Positions 5,709-13,491 of a stretch of DNA of 18,390 nucleotides are shown piece after piece; the stretch's first letter is position 1, and each line of letters starts with the position of its first letter. This DNA comes from Prolixibacteraceae bacterium (GTDB taxonomy: Bacteria; Bacteroidota; Bacteroidia; Bacteroidales; Prolixibacteraceae): assembly GCA_016930735.1 (NCBI GenBank), contig JAFGGF010000357.1, forward strand, positions 1 to 18,390. Reading direction: 5' to 3'. The position numbers and the translations under genes were made by a program. The notes under the pieces are model-generated. The model was not told the origin of the DNA, did not search any database, and worked only from the letters and a program-made list of their open reading frames with translations.

Positions 5709-8249
5709 CTATTGCTCTGAACTGCTCATAAGCCATGGATAGAAAGGCATCAGGTCTTTGGGATCGATTGTTTTAGTATTATTTTTAGTTTGTAAATCTT
5801 TAATGTGATTCATAACTAAATGAGTCCAGACAGCTCCTGGCCTTGGATATGCTGCAACAATATAATGCGGCCCCGGTTCAGTTTCACCCATTTCCATTTC
5901 CAGTTCAGCCCTTAGGTTGTCAGGTGTAGTCAATGTATTTGCATACCCGAAAACCACCCGGTCCATGTGTCTGTAAACCTCTTTACTTTCTTCTACCATA
6001 CCGTAATAATCCAGCAGTTGGGCAAAAACATAATTGGAAGTGGTATAAACATCCTGTCCCTGTTCCGATTCAACAGCCTCACCATCCCTGGTTTTGCACA
6101 TGGCCCAACCCATGAAGGCTTTATTTGTATTATAAATCGTTTTCAGGATCTTTTTAACACGTTCTTCCGGAATTGCGGGAGCTTCTCCTATTGTGGTCAG
6201 ATACCACAAGGCGTCAAGCTGATTCATAAAAACATCGGTGTTTTCATTTCCGGTTTCCGGATCGAAGCAGGTGACGTAATATTCGAGTTTTTCACTCTTC
6301 CTGTTTTTATCTTCACGCCAAAGTTGTTCAAAACTGTTCCAGGCCTTATCATAAACTGCCTGAATATGTTTTTCATCTTCATCTTCACCAAGCATCTGTG
6401 CCATTTTTATCAAGGCCTGGCAACCCCCAAGGAATTGAGTGGCATCATAAGCATCAGCCCCAAAAAGAACAAGGTTGTCGAATGTATTTTTTACATCATC
6501 AGGATTTCCCTCAGGAATTCCATCTCCATCAAAATCAAGTTTTAACAGCGATTCCAAACCGAATTTCATGGTTTCCCAATTCGATTTCAGGAATTCCATA
6601 TCGCCGGTGAATTTTACATTTCTGAGCACACGCATCATCAGCTTCGGATAAAGATCGACCCAGTAATTGTTATTGTACCAGGCATAATCGCTGACATTAC
6701 GCAGTGGATGCCCTTTTGACAACATACATACGTCGTGAGCCACACTGCCCAGTGTTTTAAAATCGTCGCGAATCTGTGTTAACTTTTTTCCTTCGTATTC
6801 TTCCGGATTTTCTTCAAAGTGCATCCTTGCTTCAACAAACGAAGCATGATGATGATACCACCGCGGAGTTGGGTCAACTGCGGTAATTGAATCAATAAAG
6901 GCCTGGCATAAATCTTTTTCAACTTTTGGGAACAGCATCAAAAGCACCATTGAATACCAGTCCACGTCTGAAGGATCAATGTAGGAATAATCAAAACATT
7001 CGAGGAAGCGTGCCTTTTCAACACCATTTTCTTCAATCCAGATATTTGCATTTGAAAGCGGGAAATGAAGTTCATTCAGCATCAGCCTTGTCAAACGGTA
7101 TGCACCTTCTGCATCATCCTGATATGAAGGACTTGATGAAACTAAATCAAAAATTCGTTCCTGAATGGTTAATGTTGTTTTCCACCATTGTGGATAGTTT
7201 TCAAGTGTGATCTTGACCATATCAAGTGCACGGGTTTCCTCATTTTCAAAATTCTGAGTGTATTTTCTGTCAAATGTTTTCCCGTCAATATATTCCTGAA
7301 CCGGGAAGTCCAGAACAACTGCAAAAGGAATTGATTTTGACTGGCCCGGCTGAAGGGTCATTGTTAAACTTACAGCGGCACCATAATCTCTTCTGTTAAT
7401 TGGTTCGTTTTTTTCATAAAAGTTACCATCTTCTGTAATAAGAAGATCACCGGAATATTTATTTAACAGAAAATAAGGTTGTGTATCCACTGCAACACCC
7501 GGAACATCTGATACAGCAATAATCATCCTGTTTTCAGTTTTAGTGCTGCCCATAACAACACCACTGATGCCGTTCATTTTAAAAGCTTCATGTTTCTGCC
7601 CTGAAACTGCCGCACTGCTAACAAATACACTATCCTGATCGGTTGGTTTAAGCTCTTTTTCCTGTAAATTAACCAGTGAAGGCCGTGGCACCACCAAAGT
7701 ATATTCCTGTTCTTCATCTGTGTTATTTTCCAAAATAAATTCTTCAACACTGATTGGCATCAATGTTTGCTCATTACCTGACAACAATGGTGAGATCAGC
7801 CTTCTTGTAACCTTCACATCTTCCAGTGTGTATTCAATTTCCAGAGAAGGGGTGGCAATGGTCATTTTAATATTTTCTTTATCGATTGCTTCCGGATAGT
7901 AGTTTTTCAATGCCGGAATATCGTCTGACTCGGTTTCACCGGGTTGCAGCTGTGTTAACAAAGTATTACCTTCATAAGTGCTGATATATGGTGCAGAGCC
8001 AAACTGAACCGCTTTCTGGTTTAACAAAATTAGCCGTCCGGCATCGTTCAGCCTGTTATACAGTCCGTATGGGGAAATTCCAATTGAACAGGTTGGTGCG
8101 CCCTGAAGTGCTACAGTATGAGGAAACTGCAAACATTTCGACATACCCTGAAAATGCACGGTCATTTTATTTTTTTCGTAGATTTCAGATATTTGTGTTC
8201 CAGAAATGGTGTAAATATCTTTGATATTGAATGAATTGGATTTAGCCAT
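5709..8249 (-). CDS. GH116-like (clan GH-O) intracellular glycoside hydrolase
   Basis: An 846-residue protein with no signal peptide. The N-terminal part (about 1-340) looks beta-rich; the C-terminal part (about 370-830) is a helical (alpha/alpha)6-type catalytic domain. From memory of GH116 enzymes (human GBA2, Thermoanaerobacterium TxGH116), segments match in order: E-C-F-D-Y-S-Y-I-D-P-S-D-V-D-W-Y against the nucleophile region E-G-x-E-Y-x-M-Y-N-T-Y-D-V-H-F-Y; then MLFPKVEKDL; then TGDMEFLKSNW; then FDGDGIPE and NTFDNL against the 'QTYDGW' acid/base region; then MNQLDALWY against 'xDQxxGQWx'. This predicts Glu417 as nucleophile and Asp591 as acid/base. Known GH116 enzymes are beta-glucosidases, glucosylceramidases or beta-xylosidases; the related GH52 enzymes are beta-xylosidases. 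Divergence around both sites suggests a separate subgroup. It lies between the GH3 and kinase genes and should act on imported glycosides. Confidence 0.68.
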   Translation of the reverse strand: MAKSNSFNIKDIYTISGTQISEIYEKNKMTVHFQGMSKCLQFPHTVALQGAPTCSIGISPYGLYNRLNDAGRLILLNQKAVQFGSAPYISTYEGNTLLTQLQPGETESDDIPALKNYYPEAIDKENIKMTIATPSLEIEYTLEDVKVTRRLISPLLSGNEQTLMPISVEEFILENNTDEEQEYTLVVPRPSLVNLQEKELKPTDQDSVFVSSAAVSGQKHEAFKMNGISGVVMGSTKTENRMIIAVSDVPGVAVDTQPYFLLNKYSGDLLITEDGNFYEKNEPINRRDYGAAVSLTMTLQPGQSKSIPFAVVLDFPVQEYIDGKTFDRKYTQNFENEETRALDMVKITLENYPQWWKTTLTIQERIFDLVSSSPSYQDDAEGAYRLTRLMLNELHFPLSNANIWIEENGVEKARFLECFDYSYIDPSDVDWYSMVLLMLFPKVEKDLCQAFIDSITAVDPTPRWYHHHASFVEARMHFEENPEEYEGKKLTQIRDDFKTLGSVAHDVCMLSKGHPLRNVSDYAWYNNNYWVDLYPKLMMRVLRNVKFTGDMEFLKSNWETMKFGLESLLKLDFDGDGIPEGNPDDVKNTFDNLVLFGADAYDATQFLGGCQALIKMAQMLGEDEDEKHIQAVYDKAWNSFEQLWREDKNRKSEKLEYYVTCFDPETGNENTDVFMNQLDALWYLTTIGEAPAIPEERVKKILKTIYNTNKAFMGWAMCKTRDGEAVESEQGQDVYTTSNYVFAQLLDYYGMVEESKEVYRHMDRVVFGYANTLTTPDNLRAELEMEMGETEPGPHYIVAAYPRPGAVWTHLVMNHIKDLQTKNNTKTIDPKDLMPFYPWLMSSSEQ

Positions 8250-8282
8250 CTTTTTCTTTCTTATTGTTTTTATAAACTGTTT

Positions 8283-8311
8283 CCGGAAGGTTCCGGCATT
8301 TTAATTAAAAT
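8283..8311 (-). other. Small hairpin and 14-bp palindrome in the GH116-like 5' leader
   Basis: CCGGAA (8283-8288) and TTCCGG (8291-8296) form a short inverted repeat with a 2-nt centre. Beside it, ATTTTAATTAAAAT (8298-8311) is a perfect 14-bp palindrome. Together with the larger hairpin at 8311-8349 they fill the GH3/GH116-like gap with potential RNA structure. Function unknown. Confidence 0.45.
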
Positions 8312-8349
8312 CCGGGCGCCAGCCTGGATAACCCTTACTGACACCCGGA
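8311..8349 (-). promoter_or_regulatory. 12-bp RNA stem-loop between the GH3 and GH116-like genes
   Basis: In the minus-strand transcript TCCGGGTGTCAG pairs with CTGGCGCCCGGA over all 12 positions, around a 15-nt loop. Two pairs are G-U wobbles in this strand; the plus-strand RNA would have two C-A mismatches, so the structure appears made for the operon mRNA. Only a weak ATTTT follows, so it is at best a leaky terminator. It could instead protect the 3' end of the upstream message or mark a processing site that sets the relative dose of the downstream enzymes. It begins 39 bp after the GH3 stop codon. Confidence 0.6.
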
Positions 8350-8351
8350 AT

Positions 8352-8372
8352 ATTATTGTATTATTATTGTAT
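8352..8372. repeat. Two tandem copies of an 11-bp AT-rich unit
   Basis: ATTATTGTATT (8352-8362) is followed directly by ATTATTGTAT, giving a period of 11 bp, about one helical turn, just after the GH3 stop codon. It may be chance in AT-rich spacer DNA. Confidence 0.4.
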
Positions 8373-8387
8373 GATAAGGTCGTCAGT

Positions 8388-10223
8388 TTAGCACTTTCCC
8401 TGCCACACATTAACATTTTTCTTCCTTTTTTCCTTTGCCGGAACAGCGTCGGGTTCTTCAGGAATACTTTCTTCTGCACTTAAATCAATGGGCATCTTTG
8501 TTGTTGGATAAGGTTTAATCTTACCAAACAATAAATCTGCCGAAACCCTGATAGAATCCGGAGTACCGGAGAAATTACAAACTACCGCATCGGCAACAGT
8601 AGTTGTTCCTTTCCTGTATGGGAAATTGGTTACAACAACCACATCATGCCCTGCTTTTTTAAGCGCTTTAACCATGTGGGTATTATTTCCCCGTTTTTCG
8701 ATACGTGCATAGTAGTTGGTCATAACAACCAGATCAGCATCTTTAGCTAATTTCAGTGCTTCTTCCACATCTTCTTCGGAAGCATGGAATGCTGCATCAT
8801 CCAGAATTAAGTTTGTAGAATGTTTAGTCATTTGTTCACAAAACATGTGGGCATGACTGTACAAATCTTTTCCAAGAAATTCGTAAGGGATACATTGTTC
8901 AATTACCAGGATTTTTTTGTCCTTGCTCAAAGGGAGCAATTTTTTATCATCGCGGACAACCAACAAAGCTTTGTGGGCTATTTCCCATGAGAAGTCTCTG
9001 TTTTCTTTGCTTCTCACAATGGCTGTGGTTTCTTTCGGATCCATTTTTCCTGCTTTTTCGAACAAGCCCTGATCATATTTCCTGATGAGCAGACGACGTA
9101 CTGCATCATTCACACGTTCTTCCGGAAGCATACCTTCTTCAACAGCTTTTTTAATACCGAAAAGGCACTGCGAACGGGATTCGTCATCAGCTTTGAGAAG
9201 TATCGTGTCTACACCAGCTTTAATTGCCATAGCGCAAGCTAACGGGAGTGGCCATTGTTTAAGGATTGCTGCCATACCGATAGCGTCAGAAACAATGATT
9301 CCATCGAATCCCATTTCACCTCTCAGAAGGTCGGTAAGGATCTTTTTCGAAAGGGTAGCCGGATATTCAGTATCGTAAGCCGGGAAAATTGTGTGAGCTG
9401 TCATAAGTGCTGATGCGCCTGCATCTACACCTGCCTGGAAAGCTTTTAATTCAACATTCTCCATCCGTTGTTTATCGCCGCGGCAAACGTCAAGAACATC
9501 GTGTGCATCGGTTGCTGAATCACCACGACCTGCAAAGTGTTTTATAGTTGCTGTAACGCCTGCATCTTCATAACCACGTACTGTTGCATCGATGAATTTT
9601 GAAATTACATCAGGATCATCGCCAAATGAACGGACACCGATTTCCGGATTCAAAGGATTAATATTCACATCACATACAGGATGGTAGAACTGTGTTACAC
9701 CCATAGCGGCCATTTGACGTCCCATGAGGTTCGCAATTTTATAGGCAAGGTCAACATCGCCGATTGCAGTAATACCCATCGGAGGAATAAATTGAAGAAC
9801 ACCTCCTGCTGAATAGTCGTTCTTAAAATCACCTTCCATATCAATTGTGACGTGAAGCGGAATTCCTGAAGGACGATCCATCGCAATTTTCTGAAGATTG
9901 TTTAAGGCTTCAGTAAGTTCTTCAGGTGTTACACTTATACCAAAAGCACGCGAGTCGAAATAGGTATGTGCAATGTCAAAATAATCCGCAGGTTTTTCGA
10001 AGTTGGGATCGATTTGAGAACGCCCCCAATACAGGTTTTTACAGGTTTCCAAAGCATAGGGTTCCAGACAAATACCTCCTGCATGCAGTTTGGTAATTTG
10101 TTCAATTCCTGATGGTGTCGGAATGGCACCACGCCAGGTAAATGTAAGTAGCTGCCCGCATTTCTCCAGCAGGCTCATTTTCGCAATTTTTGCTGATACA
10201 AAAGCATCTCTTTCTTTTGACAT
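8388..10223 (-). CDS. GH3 glycoside hydrolase of the NagZ-like branch
   Basis: A 611-residue GH3 enzyme without a signal peptide. A TIM-barrel domain spans about 10-385 and an alpha/beta sandwich domain about 400-580, with a Lys/Glu-rich tail. The predicted nucleophile is Asp313 in IIVSDAIGM. The acid/base site looks NagZ-like: IKHFAGRGDSATDAH contains Asp239 and His241, the Asp-His pair that acts as general acid/base in NagZ-type GH3 enzymes. The NagZ consensus K-H-F/I-P-G-H/L-G-x4-D-S/T-H is changed in three places (Pro to Ala231, His/Leu to Arg233, Ser/Thr to Ala240). AHTIFPAYD after it is also NagZ-like. Family members include beta-N-acetylglucosaminidases, and Cellulomonas Nag3, with the same dyad, is a phosphorylase. 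The gene has only a weak A/G-rich ribosome site and follows the symporter gene after 125 bp of AT-rich spacer without a clear terminator. Which sugar it removes is open. Confidence 0.88.
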   Translation of the reverse strand: MSKERDAFVSAKIAKMSLLEKCGQLLTFTWRGAIPTPSGIEQITKLHAGGICLEPYALETCKNLYWGRSQIDPNFEKPADYFDIAHTYFDSRAFGISVTPEELTEALNNLQKIAMDRPSGIPLHVTIDMEGDFKNDYSAGGVLQFIPPMGITAIGDVDLAYKIANLMGRQMAAMGVTQFYHPVCDVNINPLNPEIGVRSFGDDPDVISKFIDATVRGYEDAGVTATIKHFAGRGDSATDAHDVLDVCRGDKQRMENVELKAFQAGVDAGASALMTAHTIFPAYDTEYPATLSKKILTDLLRGEMGFDGIIVSDAIGMAAILKQWPLPLACAMAIKAGVDTILLKADDESRSQCLFGIKKAVEEGMLPEERVNDAVRRLLIRKYDQGLFEKAGKMDPKETTAIVRSKENRDFSWEIAHKALLVVRDDKKLLPLSKDKKILVIEQCIPYEFLGKDLYSHAHMFCEQMTKHSTNLILDDAAFHASEEDVEEALKLAKDADLVVMTNYYARIEKRGNNTHMVKALKKAGHDVVVVTNFPYRKGTTTVADAVVCNFSGTPDSIRVSADLLFGKIKPYPTTKMPIDLSAEESIPEEPDAVPAKEKRKKNVNVWQGKC

Positions 10224-10348
10224 AGGTTTTCTCTTTATAGTTTATTGTTTAATATTTTATACTTAAAACAGTTAATAAATAATTCTTTTCTTTATATAAA
10301 TCATAACACCTTCTTCTTAGAATAAATAGCAATTACCATTCAAATTAA

Positions 10349-11818
10349 TCAGGCTTTGCCTTCTTTTATCCGGCGTTCGATCAGTTCCTTTTCAATCTGA
10401 ACCTCTTTTGATTTATTGATTTCGTAAAAGAAAAGTAATAATGCACCCAGGATAAATGGTATAGCCGGATAAACACTTACAAGCATTTTTGCTCCCTGTG
10501 CAACCGATTCAGGCTGAATTATTTCCTGACCTGCAGCAACACTTTCTTTGTTTATATAACCATATAATCCTAAAATCCATGTAACCAGTGCACCACCAAT
10601 TGAAAGGCCTGCTTTAAGCCCCACCATCATGGCAGAGAAAATGATAGCCGTAGCCCTGCGGTTATTCCTCCATTCCGAAAAATCGGCAACATCGGCAATC
10701 ATAGCCCATAAAACCGGAATTGTAATACCATATGAGAAGCCGTGCATAATCTGAGAAACAAACATTAAAACCACATTGGTTGGTTTGAAAAGGTAAAAAA
10801 CAAGTACAAACATGGCAGAAATAAACAGGAAAATGCCATAAATATCCCTTTTACCATACTTATCTGCCAATTTTTTTGAAAACGAAATTCCAACAATCAT
10901 AAATATAATTCCACCGGCATTAAATAAACCGAAACCAGCTGATGCAGGATCCTCGCCAAAGAAGTTAATACCCATATTTTTTAAGAAATTGTATATAGGA
11001 TTAACAAATTTCTCAAGTGAAGCCTTGTCTACATAATTATTAAAATAATAGACATATGAGCCCCCTTTCATTGAAAGAGTTACAAAAACCAGGATAGTAA
11101 GCGTAAGCATTATAACCCACGGTTTGTTTTTTAATAAATCTGATAAATCTTCTTTTAATGAAGACTTTTGCCCAATTGAAGGTATAATCCTTTCTTTTGT
11201 GGATAAAAAGGTAATTATCAGCATAATTGTACCGATTATTGCCAACCATGTCATTACTATCTCGATACCCGCAGCTTTATCGCCATGGCCGGCATATATT
11301 ATTATGGGTAACATAAATACCTGTACAAAGAACTGGGCAAACATAACAGCCACAAACCGAATTGAAGAAATACTGTTCCTTTCACGCATATCACCGGTCA
11401 ATACTCCGCTTAATGCAGCATAAGGCAGGTTGTTTGCTGCATAAAGTAATAATAACAGAGTGTAAGTCCCAGCTGCATAAATTACTTTGCCTTTATAAGA
11501 AAAATTCGGAGTAGAAAAAGCCAGTAATGCCATAACTCCCAAGGGTATCGCTGTAAACAGCACCCAGGGCCTGAATTTTCCCCATTTTGAATTGGTCCTG
11601 TCGGCAAGGGCGCCAATAACCGGATTAAATCCAAAAGCTGCAACAAGTCCCACAATTAAAATTACTATGGAAGCATCTGTATTTTTAAGCCCATAGATAT
11701 CCGTATAGAAATAAGCCAGATAGGTGATAAGTGTCTGAAAAACCAGGTTAGCTGCCAAGTCGCCAAGGCTGTATCCGATCTTTTCCCGGATGGTTAGTTT
11801 TTGATTAGTTGAACTCAT
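10349..11818 (-). CDS. GPH-family sugar:cation symporter (MelB/XynB-type MFS)
   Basis: A 489-residue inner-membrane protein with about 12 hydrophobic helices. GPH-family marks are clear: EKIGYSLGDLAANLV at the N-terminus, with the Asp that in MelB takes part in sugar binding; the loop motif ADRTNSKWGKFRPWVL after helix 2-3; and MIADVADFSEWRNNRRATA in the second half, followed by the long Gly/Ala-rich helix MVGLKAGLSIGGALVTWIL. Members import di- and oligosaccharides or glycosides with Na+, H+ or Li+. The neighbours, three cytoplasmic glycosidases and an Na+/H+ antiporter, fit import of an intact oligosaccharide that is cut inside the cell. The insert between the two halves (about 265-300) is longer than I expect for MelB. 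It starts 44 bp after the NhaC gene, with no terminator between them. The substrate cannot be read from the sequence. Confidence 0.9.
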   Translation of the reverse strand: MSSTNQKLTIREKIGYSLGDLAANLVFQTLITYLAYFYTDIYGLKNTDASIVILIVGLVAAFGFNPVIGALADRTNSKWGKFRPWVLFTAIPLGVMALLAFSTPNFSYKGKVIYAAGTYTLLLLLYAANNLPYAALSGVLTGDMRERNSISSIRFVAVMFAQFFVQVFMLPIIIYAGHGDKAAGIEIVMTWLAIIGTIMLIITFLSTKERIIPSIGQKSSLKEDLSDLLKNKPWVIMLTLTILVFVTLSMKGGSYVYYFNNYVDKASLEKFVNPIYNFLKNMGINFFGEDPASAGFGLFNAGGIIFMIVGISFSKKLADKYGKRDIYGIFLFISAMFVLVFYLFKPTNVVLMFVSQIMHGFSYGITIPVLWAMIADVADFSEWRNNRRATAIIFSAMMVGLKAGLSIGGALVTWILGLYGYINKESVAAGQEIIQPESVAQGAKMLVSVYPAIPFILGALLLFFYEINKSKEVQIEKELIERRIKEGKA

Positions 11819-11862
11819 ATTTGATTCAGATTAGAAATTTTTGGTAAAAATATAAAACTATT

Positions 11863-13326
11863 TTAGTATTCGGGTCTGTTCTGTTCTATTTTGTTTTCAT
11901 CTTTATCAAACCTTCTTATTTTGATATTCAGGTAAGCAAAGGTAATGGTCATTAACGGGCTGATAATGTTGAAGAAACAGTAGGGTAGGTAATCAAGGGT
12001 AGCCACACCCAATACTCTTGATTGTGTAGCTCCGCAGGTATTCCAGGGAATAAGTACGGATGTAACCGTACCACTGTCTTCGAGGGTCCTGCTTAGTAAT
12101 TCAGGTTTTAATCCTTTTTCTTCAAATGTTTTACGGAACATACGCCCCGGTACCACAATCGCAATATACTGGTCGGAAGCAGTTGTATTAAAAAATACAC
12201 AGGTTGCAGCTGTTGAAGCCACAACGCTGCCAGTACTTTTGGCAACCTTAACTATCGGACGGATAATCCGTTTCAGCAATCCAGCACTTTCCATAATTCC
12301 GCCAAAAATCATAGCAGATAAAATCAGCCAGATGGTATCGAGCATTCCCCTCATTCCTGAGGTACTCAACAGTTCATTTACACTCTCTTCGGTTGTTGTA
12401 AGGCTGACATTTCCAAACATCGATTGCATTACTGAAATGTAGGAAGCCTTGGTATAATTGTCTGTAATCCCTGAAACAGCTGTTATTATATGTGGCTGAA
12501 ATATTACTGCAAATGCAGCTCCGAGTAAGGTTCCGGTCATTAAAGCCGGAATCGGGGGAACTTTTAAAACAATGATTGTTAACAGGACAACAGGAACAAT
12601 AAATAACAGAGGAGTTGTATTAAAAGCATTTTCAATAGAAGATTTTACACCATCAACATTTACTACATCATTCGAAAAATCGGCATTAAAACCAATAATA
12701 AGAAAAATAATCAGTGTAATAATCATCGTTGGCCCTGTGGTATAAATCATATACCTTATATGCGTGAAAAGGTCGGTACCGGCCATGGCTGGAGCCAGGT
12801 TAGTGGTATCGCTCAGTGGCGACATCTTATCACCAAAATAAGCGCCGCTTATTATAGCGCCTGCAACAACTGCTTCATTAAGTCCTATGGCTTTGCCAAT
12901 ACCAAGCAACGCAATTCCAATGGTTGCTACTGTCGACCACGAGCTTCCTGTTGCAACACTTACTATTGCACTTACAACCACCGCTGTGAACAAGAACAGT
13001 TTAGGATTTATAATGTCGAGCCCGTAATAAATCATTGCCGGGACGACACCGCTGATCATCCATGTTCCTGCCAGCGAACCTATTAACAATAATATTAACA
13101 TTGAGGGCATTGCCGACCCGATAGTACTGACAATTTTTTCCCTGACCTTTTCCCATTTAAAGCCTAATCGCCAGGCCACAATTCCGGCAACAGTTGCACC
13201 TAAAAGCAGCGCTATCTGGTTTGGCCCTGATAATGTATCTTCAAAAAAGACCACATTCAGGGTTAATAAAGTTATCAGTATTATCAATGGTATCAGAGCT
13301 TCAAACAGGTTGGCTTCTCTTTTCAT
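11863..13326 (-). CDS. NhaC-family Na+/H+ antiporter
   Basis: A 487-residue inner-membrane protein with about 11-12 hydrophobic helices. The NhaC signature is plain: SVATGSSWSTVATIG, then GAYFGDKMSPLSDTTNLAP, then a second-half segment with FNTTASDQYIAIVVPGRMF and SGTVTSVLIPWNTCGATQS, an inverted-repeat layout typical of the family. NhaC proteins exchange Na+ for H+; a few relatives move malate or lactate together with these ions. As first gene of the operon next to a GPH symporter, it could return Na+ that enters with sugar. That link is inferred from position only. The ATG is preceded by the divergent intergenic region that should hold the operon promoter. The C-terminal tail is charged and cytoplasmic. 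Confidence 0.9.
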   Translation of the reverse strand: MKREANLFEALIPLIILITLLTLNVVFFEDTLSGPNQIALLLGATVAGIVAWRLGFKWEKVREKIVSTIGSAMPSMLILLLIGSLAGTWMISGVVPAMIYYGLDIINPKLFLFTAVVVSAIVSVATGSSWSTVATIGIALLGIGKAIGLNEAVVAGAIISGAYFGDKMSPLSDTTNLAPAMAGTDLFTHIRYMIYTTGPTMIITLIIFLIIGFNADFSNDVVNVDGVKSSIENAFNTTPLLFIVPVVLLTIIVLKVPPIPALMTGTLLGAAFAVIFQPHIITAVSGITDNYTKASYISVMQSMFGNVSLTTTEESVNELLSTSGMRGMLDTIWLILSAMIFGGIMESAGLLKRIIRPIVKVAKSTGSVVASTAATCVFFNTTASDQYIAIVVPGRMFRKTFEEKGLKPELLSRTLEDSGTVTSVLIPWNTCGATQSRVLGVATLDYLPYCFFNIISPLMTITFAYLNIKIRRFDKDENKIEQNRPEY

Positions 13327-13419
13327 AAAGATTTTTTTAACAATTGCGCAGGTTCTTGTTCATTCGTTCACAATAATAATCAAAATTGCTGTATTTTATA
13401 ACGATCTTTGGGATTTAGA

Positions 13420-13437
13420 AGAATTTTTGAAAATTCT
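13420..13437. promoter_or_regulatory. Perfect 8-2-8 inverted repeat in the divergent promoter region
   Basis: AGAATTTT-tg-AAAATTCT lies in the 165-bp gap between the NhaC gene (minus strand) and the repeat-protein gene (plus strand), 93 bp and 54 bp from the two start codons. Its size and place fit an operator for a dimeric regulator, but its AT-richness makes chance symmetry possible. No regulator gene is nearby. Confidence 0.45.
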
Positions 13438-13476
13438 GAAACAAATAATTAACCGGCGTTTTTTACGTTATGATTT

Positions 13477-13481
13477 AGGAG
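13477..13481 (+). promoter_or_regulatory. Ribosome-binding site of the repeat-protein gene
   Basis: AGGAG is a strong Shine-Dalgarno match. It stands 10 nt before the ATG at 13492 and 4 nt before an in-frame TTG at 13486. The ATG is preferred because its spacing is closer to normal and it is the better start codon; the choice changes the protein by two residues. Confidence 0.65.
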
Positions 13482-13491
13482 AAAGTTGATT

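Noticed and set aside
5665..5736. Longer N-terminus of the PfkB kinase from the ATG at 5736
   Set aside because: It would overlap the GH116-like gene by 28 bp, add residues unlike the PfkB N-terminus, and ignore the good ribosome site before 5664.
5967..6545. A 192-codon plus-strand open frame inside the GH116-like gene
   Set aside because: It is antisense to a coding region with strong family motifs; its composition is that of a reverse-frame shadow.
8311..8349. The GH3/GH116-like hairpin as a full terminator that splits the operon
   Set aside because: The stem is followed only by ATTTT and then A-rich sequence, and no promoter is visible before the GH116-like gene; read-through seems more likely.
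10224..10348. Separate promoter or small gene between the symporter and GH3 genes
   Set aside because: The 125 bp are very AT-rich with no hairpin, no ribosome site with a frame, and only weak promoter-like matches.
13385..13429. Possible Bacteroidota promoter boxes (GATCTTTG, AATTTTTG) before the repeat-protein gene
   Set aside because: Each matches the -7 consensus TAnnTTTG imperfectly, and no TTTG/TTG box stands at about 19-21 bp upstream; the visible spacings are 11-14 bp.
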